DNA of 64,000 bases from Acidobacteria bacterium UBA2994 (GTDB lineage Bacteria > Acidobacteriota > Vicinamibacteria > Vicinamibacterales > UBA8438). The stretch is taken from NCBI GenBank assembly GCA_002346545.1, contig DEAA01000032.1:26435-90434 (forward strand), written 5' to 3'. Positions 26,436 to 33,200 of the stretch are shown here, piece by piece (positions within the stretch are counted from its first letter, which is position 1; each line of letters opens with the position of its first letter). A program made the translations under genes and the position numbers. The notes below the pieces were generated by a model. The model searched no databases, was not told where the DNA came from, and saw only the letters and a program-made list of their open reading frames with translations.

Positions 26436-26641
26436 AAACTCCTCGCGCCCCCGCCAAGCGGGCGAATCGTGCTTTGGTGCACGGGGTCGTCCGACAGAGG
26501 CTCTTGAACGTCGGCCACTCTTGCATACCTCACGGCAAGACGCAAAGGGGGCGACGGTCTCCGAAACCGCTGTGGCGGCTGATTCTGCTCGTGCTATCTT
26601 TACCGGTAATTAACGGTCTGTTTCCCAGGGGAGAGCATCTC

Positions 26642-27607
26642 ATGAAACGCGTACATTCGCTGTTTAGCATGATGATCGTGGCCGCGGGCGTGCTCGCCGT
26701 AGCGTCGCCGGTGCTAGCCCAAGACTCGCCGCGTACAGGCTGGGGCGATCCTGATTTGCAGGGCGTCTGGGATTTCCGGACCATCACACCACTGCAACGT
26801 CCGGAGGCGCTGGGCGAACAGGAGTTTCTGACCGCAGAAGAAGCGGCCGAGCGCGAGGCAGCCGCAGTACAGCGCAACGTCGAGTTATGGGAAGCCGACG
26901 CGCGACGGACCGAAGCGGGTGGCAATGTCGGTGGCTACAACAACTTTTGGATGGACAACGGCACGCGGGTGATCGACCGTACCTCGCTCATCATTGACCC
27001 ACCAAATGGGCGCTATCCCGAGCTGACCGAGGCAGGCGGCGAGCGGGCGCGCATCGACCGTGGTTCCTTTACCGTCGAGTTGCCGACAACCTACACCGAC
27101 CTTAATACGTACGATCGTTGTATTCAGGGCTTTAACGCCGGGCCGCCGATCACGCCTGGCGGCTACAACCAGAACGTGCAGATTTTCCAGACCCCAGACC
27201 ACCTCGTGATGCTCACGGAGATGGTGCACACTACCCGGGTGATTCCACTGGACGGCACGCCGCATCTGACCAACGACGTCCAGCAGTGGTCGGGCGACTC
27301 ACGCGGCCGCTGGGAGGGCGACACGCTGGTGGTCGAGACGAAGAACTTCGCGCAGAAGCGGTCTTGGCGTGGCACCACCGACGGGATGACGTTGGTCGAG
27401 CGGTTCACACGCGTTGACGATGGCACGCTCGAGTACGAGTTCACGGTGACCGACCCGGCGACCTGGGAGGTGCCCTGGACGGTGAACCTGCCGATGGTGA
27501 AGAACGATCTGCCGATGTTCGAGTATGCCTGCCACGAGGGCAACTACTCGATGCCCCAGATGCTCGGTGGCGCGCGCGCTCTCGAGCGCCAGTCAACCGA
27601 CCAGTAA
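26642..27607 (+). CDS. Exported protein of unknown function, paralog 2 of 3
   Basis: A 321-residue secreted protein. ATG 26642 follows a GGGAGAG site by about eight bases and starts a signal peptide ending 'PVLAQD'. Shared family blocks are 'GDPDLQGVWDFRTITPLQRP', 'GYNNFWMDNG', 'CIQGFNAGPPITP', 'YNQNVQIFQTPDHLVML', 'SRGRWEGDTLVVETKNF', 'EYEFTVTDPATW' and 'YACHEGNYSM'. The order and spacing match paralogs at 8833 and 40284, with most variation between the first and second blocks. No recognised catalytic motif. A good intrinsic terminator follows at 27631, separating it from fbiC. Confidence 0.85.
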   Translation: MKRVHSLFSMMIVAAGVLAVASPVLAQDSPRTGWGDPDLQGVWDFRTITPLQRPEALGEQEFLTAEEAAEREAAAVQRNVELWEADARRTEAGGNVGGYNNFWMDNGTRVIDRTSLIIDPPNGRYPELTEAGGERARIDRGSFTVELPTTYTDLNTYDRCIQGFNAGPPITPGGYNQNVQIFQTPDHLVMLTEMVHTTRVIPLDGTPHLTNDVQQWSGDSRGRWEGDTLVVETKNFAQKRSWRGTTDGMTLVERFTRVDDGTLEYEFTVTDPATWEVPWTVNLPMVKNDLPMFEYACHEGNYSMPQMLGGARALERQSTDQ

Positions 27608-27630
27608 CCGTTCGCCCGTCGTGGTCGAGG

Positions 27631-27670
27631 GGGCGGTCCGGGGGGAGGACCCTGCCTGGACCGCCCTTTT
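27631..27670 (+). terminator. Intrinsic terminator
   Basis: A perfect 9-bp GC-rich stem (27631-27639 with 27658-27666) and an 18-base loop are followed directly by TTTTCTC. It lies 23 bases after the stop of the exported unknown protein and 20 bases before the fbiC start. Confidence 0.85.
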
Positions 27671-27690
27671 CTCGTTTCGTACGACACAGG

Positions 27691-30138
27691 ATGTCCACAG
27701 CCGCTACCCAATCTCGTCTCGGCCGTCGGGAGGCGCTCGGCTTAGCCGAGGGCGCCGACCTCGCGCCGCTGATGCGCCAGGCAGCCGCATGCCGCGACCA
27801 GGGGTTCGGCCGGCCGGTGAGCTACTCGCGCAAGGTCTTTATCCCGCTGACCAAGTTGTGCCGGGACGTGTGCCACTACTGCACGTTCGCCCAGCCGCCC
27901 CGACTGGGCGAGCGGGCCTACCTTACGATTGACGAGGTGCTCGAGGTGGCGCGACGCGGGGTCGCGACGGGCTGTCAGGAAGCGCTCTTCACTCTGGGTG
28001 ACAAGCCAGAGACTCGATATCCACAGGCGCGTGACGAGCTGGCGACCCTCGGGCACACATCGACGATCCCCTACCTTATCGAGGTGGCACGGGCCGTCTT
28101 CGAGGAGACCGGCCTGTTGCCGCACGCCAATCCTGGCGTGCTCTCTCGCGCAGAGTTGGAACAGCTGCGCGAGGTGTGTCCGTCGCAGGGGCTGATGCTG
28201 GAAAGTCTCTCGCGCCGGCTCCTGGAACCGGGACAGGCGCACCATGGGTCGCCTGATAAGGAACCTGAGGCGCGGCTCGAGACCATCCGTCTGGCCGGGG
28301 AGCTGGCGATTCCGTTTACCTCGGGCATCCTGATCGGCATCGGTGAGACTCGCGAAGAGCGGATCGACTCGCTCCTGGCACTGCGCGACCTCCACGACCA
28401 GTACGGGCATCTACAGGAGCTGATCATCCAGAACTTCCGGGCTAAGCCGGACACCCGGATGGTGGACGCGCCAGAGCCGGATCTCGACGATCTGCTGTGG
28501 ACGATCTCGACCGCTCGGCTGCTCTTCGGGCCGGAGATGGCGATTCAGGCGCCGCCGAATCTGTCGCCAGACACCTTCGGCACGCTGATTCAGGCCGGCA
28601 TCAACGACTGGGGAGGCGTGTCGCCGGTGACTCCCGACCATGTCAACCCTGAAGCGCCGTGGCCTCATCTCGAGCGATTGGCGGTGGAGACCGAGCGGCA
28701 GGGCAAGGTCCTGACCCAGCGGCTGGCCGTCTATCCGTCCTACGTGCGTCAACTGGAACGCTGGGTAGCGCCTGGGTTCCACAGTGCCGTCTGGCAGGCG
28801 TCTGACGGGGAAGGGTTTGCACGCGACGGCGCTTGGGCGCCGGGCGACCCGGACGCCGAGCTACCGCAAGAGTACCTGGCACGCCTCGACCGGGACGAAA
28901 CCCCCACCGCCGCGCCCCAGATGCGGGCGCTGGTGGAGAAGGCGCTCAAGGGGGGCGGGTTGAGGGAGCCGGAGATTGCGACCCTCTTCACCGCGCGCGG
29001 AGATGACCTGGTGGCCGTGGTGCGAGCGGCCGACGCACTCCGCCGCGAGGTCTGCGGCGACGACGTGACCTACGTGGTCAACCGCAACATCAATTACACG
29101 AACGTGTGCTACTTCAAGTGCCAGTTCTGCGCTTTCTCTAAGGGCAAGCTGAGCGAGAACTTGCGGGGGGCGCCCTACGATCTCGACCTGACGGAGATCG
29201 CGCGTCGAACCGAGGAGGCCTGGGAGCGTGGTGCCACCGAAGTCTGCATGCAGGGGGGCATCCATCCGGAGTACACCGGTGAGACCTACCTCGACATCTG
29301 TCGGACGGTAAAGGCCGCCGTGCCTGATATGCACGTCCATGCCTTTTCGCCGCTCGAAGTGTGGCAGGGAGCCGCCACTCTAGAGCTGCCGCTTGCCGAC
29401 TACCTTGGTCGGTTGAAGGCCGAGGGGCTCGGCACGTTGCCCGGTACAGCGGCCGAGGTGCTGCACGACGAAGTACGCGCGGATCTGTGCCCAGACAAGC
29501 TGTCGGCGGCGCAGTGGCTGCAGGTGATGGAGGCGGCCCACGGCGTGGGATTCCGGACCACGGCCACCATTATGTACGGCCACATCGACAGACCCGAACA
29601 CTGGGCCCGGCACCTGGCCAGCATCCGGGCGCTCCAGGAGCGGACCGGTGGCTTCACCGAGTTCGTGCCGCTGCCGTTCGTGCACATGGAGGCGCCGATC
29701 TACCTGAAGGGGAATGCCCGCCGCGGGCCGACGTTCCGCGAATCGCTGCTCATGCACGCCGTGGCCCGTCTGTCGCTGCATCCTCTTATTCCGAACATCC
29801 AGGCATCGTGGGTGAAGATGGGGTCCCGCGGCGTGCGTGCCTGTCTCGAGGCGGGCGTGAACGACCTGGGCGGGACGCTCATGAACGAGAGCATCACGCG
29901 CGCCGCTGGCGCCGGGTTCGGGCAGGAATTGCCGCCGGCCGAGATGGAGGCGGTCATCGTGTCCGCCGGGCGACGTGCCCGGCAGCGTACAACGAGCTAT
30001 GGAGAGCCGCCGGCCGAGCAGGTTGCCCGGTCGTTCGAAGCGGTGGCGCTGGTGCCGGTCGTGCAGACCCCGGCCCCGGGGTGGGCGCGGGCGGGCACGA
30101 GTGACACACTGGTCAGACCTGGACTCGAAGGAGGGTAG
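27691..30138 (+). CDS. fbiC: FO synthase, CofG-CofH fusion
   Basis: An 815-residue bifunctional radical SAM enzyme that makes the deazaflavin FO, precursor of coenzyme F420, from 5-amino-6-ribitylamino-uracil and tyrosine. The N-terminal CofG half has Cys57, Cys61 and Cys64 in 'LCRDVCHYCTFA' preceded by 'SYSRKVFIPLT'. The C-terminal CofH half has Cys473, Cys477 and Cys480 in 'NVCYFKCQFCAFSKGK' preceded by 'NRNINYT'. Both are the canonical CxxxCxxC. 'MQGGIHPEY' and 'GGTLMNESITRAAG' are CofH hallmarks. Length and order match actinobacterial FbiC. No other F420 biosynthesis gene (fbiA, fbiB, fbiD) lies in the window. The next gene starts two bases after the stop, so the pair is probably translationally coupled. 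Confidence 0.96.
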   Translation: MSTAATQSRLGRREALGLAEGADLAPLMRQAAACRDQGFGRPVSYSRKVFIPLTKLCRDVCHYCTFAQPPRLGERAYLTIDEVLEVARRGVATGCQEALFTLGDKPETRYPQARDELATLGHTSTIPYLIEVARAVFEETGLLPHANPGVLSRAELEQLREVCPSQGLMLESLSRRLLEPGQAHHGSPDKEPEARLETIRLAGELAIPFTSGILIGIGETREERIDSLLALRDLHDQYGHLQELIIQNFRAKPDTRMVDAPEPDLDDLLWTISTARLLFGPEMAIQAPPNLSPDTFGTLIQAGINDWGGVSPVTPDHVNPEAPWPHLERLAVETERQGKVLTQRLAVYPSYVRQLERWVAPGFHSAVWQASDGEGFARDGAWAPGDPDAELPQEYLARLDRDETPTAAPQMRALVEKALKGGGLREPEIATLFTARGDDLVAVVRAADALRREVCGDDVTYVVNRNINYTNVCYFKCQFCAFSKGKLSENLRGAPYDLDLTEIARRTEEAWERGATEVCMQGGIHPEYTGETYLDICRTVKAAVPDMHVHAFSPLEVWQGAATLELPLADYLGRLKAEGLGTLPGTAAEVLHDEVRADLCPDKLSAAQWLQVMEAAHGVGFRTTATIMYGHIDRPEHWARHLASIRALQERTGGFTEFVPLPFVHMEAPIYLKGNARRGPTFRESLLMHAVARLSLHPLIPNIQASWVKMGSRGVRACLEAGVNDLGGTLMNESITRAAGAGFGQELPPAEMEAVIVSAGRRARQRTTSYGEPPAEQVARSFEAVALVPVVQTPAPGWARAGTSDTLVRPGLEGG

Positions 30139-30140
30139 GC

Positions 30141-30662
30141 GTGGCTAAGAGATCGACTAGCGGGCCGAAGATCCTCGTGTCTGCGCTGATGGTGGGCGTA
30201 ATCGCCGTTGGCGTACTGGGCTTCTCGGCGGTCTGTCCCTGTGAACGAACCCCGGGGATGTATCTCTTTGGGAGTGCGGCCGACGGCTCGGTGTCCGACT
30301 GGACCTTTGCCAATGATGTCACGCTCTGTCAGATCCAGATCCTGGCGGGTATCCGGCCGCATTCGATCAACCTGAACTGCATGGCCGATCCGGAAGGCCG
30401 GCTGTATCTGAGCTGTTCGCAGTGTGACGGCAAGTACTGGTCGGTGCGTGCTGCCAACGATGGCTGGGCTCGCCTGCGCCTCGACGGCATCGTCTATCCC
30501 ATCCAACTTACTCGAGTGATGGACCCCGTCGAACTCGATCGGGCCTGGCTCGCACGCGTCACCAAGCTAAACGCGTTGGAGGCCCCAGCCAACGGCGCCC
30601 CGCCCCCTGGCACGCCGCGGCCCGATCACTGGTGGTCGTTCCGCGTCGAGTCGCGTTCCTAG
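30141..30662 (+). CDS. Membrane-anchored small protein coupled to fbiC, possibly split-barrel deazaflavin protein
   Basis: A 173-residue protein starting at GTG 30141, two bases after the fbiC stop, with GGAGG at 30130-30134 inside the end of fbiC. Residues 10-30 are a hydrophobic anchor; 'CPCERTPG' follows at the outer side. The remainder, 'NLNCMADPEGRLYLSCSQC', 'GKYWSVRAANDGWARLRL' and 'RVMDPVELDRAW', has the strand pattern of pyridoxamine-oxidase/deazaflavin-nitroreductase split barrels, in which a 'dG.lyv.s..g' strand is followed by an 'np..rv...g' strand. With fbiC directly upstream, an F420-linked or F420-binding role is attractive, but the fold assignment is by eye. Five cysteines in the mature part are notable. 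Its stop overlaps the stop of the convergent phosphatidyltransferase gene. Confidence 0.75.
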   Translation: MAKRSTSGPKILVSALMVGVIAVGVLGFSAVCPCERTPGMYLFGSAADGSVSDWTFANDVTLCQIQILAGIRPHSINLNCMADPEGRLYLSCSQCDGKYWSVRAANDGWARLRLDGIVYPIQLTRVMDPVELDRAWLARVTKLNALEAPANGAPPPGTPRPDHWWSFRVESRS

Positions 30663-31201
30663 CTCCGTGCCGTCGCGGTCGCGCGGTCGATGATCGAAAC
30701 GACTGTCGATACGGTGAGGGCGTGGGCGACGAGTTCTGTCGCCGAGGTCAGGAGGGTCGACGCGAGCGGGATTGGGACCAAATTCGCCAGGTCGACTAGT
30801 GCCACGCCACACAGCGGGACGAAGTAGAGCACGCCGTTCCAGCGGCCGAGGGTGCTCATCCTGAGCTGTTTCTGCCGGTGCACCACGTAGGAATCGAATA
30901 CGTACTGGCCGAAGGCCGCGACGATCAGTGCCGGTAGCACCATCGGGACGCGAGCAGCCAGGGCGGCGCCGGCCAGACCTCCACTGACGAACAGGCAGTC
31001 CGTGCTGTGGTCGAATAGCATCCCGCCCGCCGTAGCGGTGCCTTGGTGCCGCGCGACTTTCCCGTCGAGCAGGTCGGTCACGATGGCGAGCACGATGAGA
31101 CCGGCCACCGTAGTTGGGTGGAGGGTGTCGGGTCGCGCGAAGGCGATCGCGACCGGCGCTATCGCCAGCAGGCGCGCGCTGGTTAAGAGGTGAGCCGTCA
31201 C
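30659..31201 (-). CDS. CDP-alcohol phosphatidyltransferase
   Basis: A 180-residue inner-membrane enzyme that transfers a phosphatidyl group from CDP-diacylglycerol to an alcohol. The complete family motif is present: 'DLLDGKVARHQ' continuing to '..GGMLFDHSTD', i.e. D-x2-D-G-x2-A-R-x8-G-x3-D-x3-D. About five hydrophobic segments surround it. The acceptor alcohol cannot be read from sequence; glycerol-3-phosphate or inositol phosphate are possible. The GTG start at 31201 overlaps the stop of the preceding gene as GTGA, so translation is probably coupled. The stop at 30661-30659 shares a CTAG palindrome with the stop of the convergent gene at 30662. Confidence 0.86.
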   Translation of the reverse strand: MTAHLLTSARLLAIAPVAIAFARPDTLHPTTVAGLIVLAIVTDLLDGKVARHQGTATAGGMLFDHSTDCLFVSGGLAGAALAARVPMVLPALIVAAFGQYVFDSYVVHRQKQLRMSTLGRWNGVLYFVPLCGVALVDLANLVPIPLASTLLTSATELVAHALTVSTVVSIIDRATATARS

Positions 31202-32172
31202 TCGCCGAATAGTTCGCGCTGGGCTCGCCGCCAGAACGCCACGCCGAACAGCGCGTTGAAGAGGATGAAGAAGTTGTGCTGCACGAAGCCGAAGGCCGCC
31301 ATCTGGCCTTCGTTTTCAGGAAAGAGGATGACCCAGAAGGTGATGGCGGCCGCACGCATTGGGGTCGGCACCGCCGCCGCGAAGAAGATCACTGGGAGGT
31401 AGCCAAGTAGCGAGACGAACGACGCTTCCACCCCGAAGAGTCGCAACGCGATGGTGTAAACCGCCACCGCGGCCAGTAGTGCCGGCGACCGTAGTAGTAG
31501 AAACATCACGTAGTGCTTCAGGCGAGCCGTCTTGAACGCGTGCAAGATCGGCTTGTTGCGGACCGCGTTCGACGGCAGGACCGTCCCTTGGAAGTAGAGC
31601 AGCCAGAGCACGAAGATCACCACTGCGCCGGCCGAGATATACGGAATGAGTCCGAATGCCTCGGGCAGGGCGCCGCCACTAAAGGCAAACCCCACCGTGG
31701 CCCAGACCAGCAGGTAGAACACCTCGCTGAACATGATGAAAAGCATCACTGAGCCAACCTCCCACCCCGGCACTTGGTGCCGCCTGTTCAGGTAGTAGGC
31801 CATGGCGCCTTTGCCGATCTGTTCGTTGAAGATCGAGATGATGTAGGCGCTGGCGCGGATCGGCAGGATGTCGGCGTAATTGATCGGCGTCACGAACCAG
31901 GTGATCGCCTTGGTGGCCACCAGGGTGTCGATGAGGAAGTAGAACCCGGAGTAGGCGGCCATCAGCAGGATCCAGCTGTCCCACTGGACCCCGGTGAACA
32001 CCCGCACCATGTAGTCGACCAGCGACAGTCCCTCGCGAGCCGCGGCGCCGTTCAGCCGGAAATACAGGTAGGCGAAGCAGGCCAGACTGAGCAGCAGAAA
32101 GACGATGCGCCCGGGGCCCGTGCCCTTCCTAGTTGGCTGTTCTGGTGAGGTGGCTGGTTGGGGTTCGGTCAT
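31198..32172 (-). CDS. Polytopic membrane protein, possibly LPG-synthase-TM/flippase-like
   Basis: A 324-residue integral membrane protein with about eight hydrophobic segments after a short polar N-terminus. The text resembles the transmembrane region of lysylphosphatidylglycerol synthase/UPF0104-type proteins in length and segment spacing, but their conserved Arg/Gly-Gly-Pro signatures are not obvious, so I give no firm function. Overlap of its stop with the GTG of the CDP-alcohol phosphatidyltransferase suggests a lipid-related role, for example head-group or lipid movement across the membrane. It lies 75 bases after the NAD(P)-binding protein gene on the same strand. Confidence 0.72.
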   Translation of the reverse strand: MTEPQPATSPEQPTRKGTGPGRIVFLLLSLACFAYLYFRLNGAAAREGLSLVDYMVRVFTGVQWDSWILLMAAYSGFYFLIDTLVATKAITWFVTPINYADILPIRASAYIISIFNEQIGKGAMAYYLNRRHQVPGWEVGSVMLFIMFSEVFYLLVWATVGFAFSGGALPEAFGLIPYISAGAVVIFVLWLLYFQGTVLPSNAVRNKPILHAFKTARLKHYVMFLLLRSPALLAAVAVYTIALRLFGVEASFVSLLGYLPVIFFAAAVPTPMRAAAITFWVILFPENEGQMAAFGFVQHNFFILFNALFGVAFWRRAQRELFGE

Positions 32173-32189
32173 GGTGTCGTCGGGGTGAT

Positions 32190-32210
32190 GGGGCCGAAGC
32201 CTCCGCCCCG
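32190..32210. repeat. Short intergenic palindrome
   Basis: GGGGC and GCCCC arms with a GAAGCC-type centre lie just upstream of the membrane protein start. The motif resembles the hairpins at 20776 and 43024. As it sits between same-strand genes it could modulate readthrough between them. Confidence 0.35.
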
Positions 32211-32247
32211 TAGAACCGTGGTGCCCACAGAGGCTACTCCATTCGAC

Positions 32248-33147
32248 TCAGGCCTGAACGAGCTTCTGGAGGGTGTTGGCCAGTGGCGTGAGCATGATGT
32301 CCAAGTCGCCGTCGGCGTTGTGCGGGACGTCCTCGCTCGAGGTGATGACGTCGATGACGTCCGGCGTCATGCCGCCCTGCCGGAATAGACCTGCCGCGCC
32401 GGCGCCGAGCTTGGCCAGCCAGATTGGCGTCGAGCCCACCGAGACGTCCTTGCCCAAGAGGTTCGCCATCTGTTCGATTAACCCCCGATAGGTGACGCCA
32501 GTCGGACCGACGAGGTCGTGGACCGAGCGGTCGGCCGGTTGGTCCTGAGCTACGGCTGCGAAGATCGCCGCCGACAGGTCATCGATGTCGAGTGGACGCA
32601 AGGTATGGGTTCCGCCGCCGAGCGTCTTTGTCGAGCCCTGGGACGCGGTGCGGACCAGCGCCCTCCCTCCCGCGGTCTCCGGCCCGAGCAGAAGCGGGGT
32701 CCGGATGGCTGTACCGGCGAGGTCGGCGCCGGTAACTAACGCCTCGGCCACGCCTTTCGACCGGAAGTAGCCGTTCGGTGAAGCGGGGTCGGCGCCGATC
32801 GAGCTGATGAAGACGAGATGTCGCACCCCGGTGTCTGTTGCCGCTTCAACCAAGGCCTGTGTGGTTTCGACGTTCGCGCTCTGGTAGGTCGTGGTCCTGC
32901 TCTCGAACAGGATGCCGGCCAGGTGCACGACGCAGCTCACCCCGTCGAGGGCGGCGCGCAGCGCGGCACCGTCTTCATATCGAGCGACGGCCGTCGTGAC
33001 CGAGGATCCGGTCGGTAGTTCTTCGAGCGCGCCCTCGCGCCGGACTATGGCCACGGCCGACGTATCGGTCGTGTTGGCGATCTCTGTCAGCAACACGTTG
33101 CCGACCGCGCTGTTGGCTCCGGTGATGGCGATGCGAGTAGTGGGCAC
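32248..33147 (-). CDS. NAD(P)-binding atypical SDR (NmrA/epimerase-like)
   Basis: A 299-residue soluble Rossmann protein. The dinucleotide motif 'ITGANSAVG' is at residues 8-16, 'VVHLAGILF' is the strand-4 region, and 'FISSIGADP' followed by 'NGYFRSKGVAE' gives the YxxxK pair. This arrangement fits atypical extended SDRs related to NmrA, the complex I NDUFA9-like proteins and nucleotide-sugar epimerases. The long C-terminal part 'YRGLIEQMANLLGKDV' resembles the NDUFA9/quinone-associated type. Substrate is unknown. It follows the M6 peptidase gene by 53 bases and could be the fourth gene of that transcript. Confidence 0.82.
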   Translation of the reverse strand: MPTTRIAITGANSAVGNVLLTEIANTTDTSAVAIVRREGALEELPTGSSVTTAVARYEDGAALRAALDGVSCVVHLAGILFESRTTTYQSANVETTQALVEAATDTGVRHLVFISSIGADPASPNGYFRSKGVAEALVTGADLAGTAIRTPLLLGPETAGGRALVRTASQGSTKTLGGGTHTLRPLDIDDLSAAIFAAVAQDQPADRSVHDLVGPTGVTYRGLIEQMANLLGKDVSVGSTPIWLAKLGAGAAGLFRQGGMTPDVIDVITSSEDVPHNADGDLDIMLTPLANTLQKLVQA

Positions 33148-33200
33148 GGCGTAGCTATCTTGTCAGGAGGGGGTCTGGGCCATAGGGGTTAGGTGCGAGG

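Noticed and set aside
30659-30662. CTAG overlap as an insertion-sequence target or attachment site
   Set aside because: It is simply the shared stop codons of two convergent genes; no flanking repeats exist.
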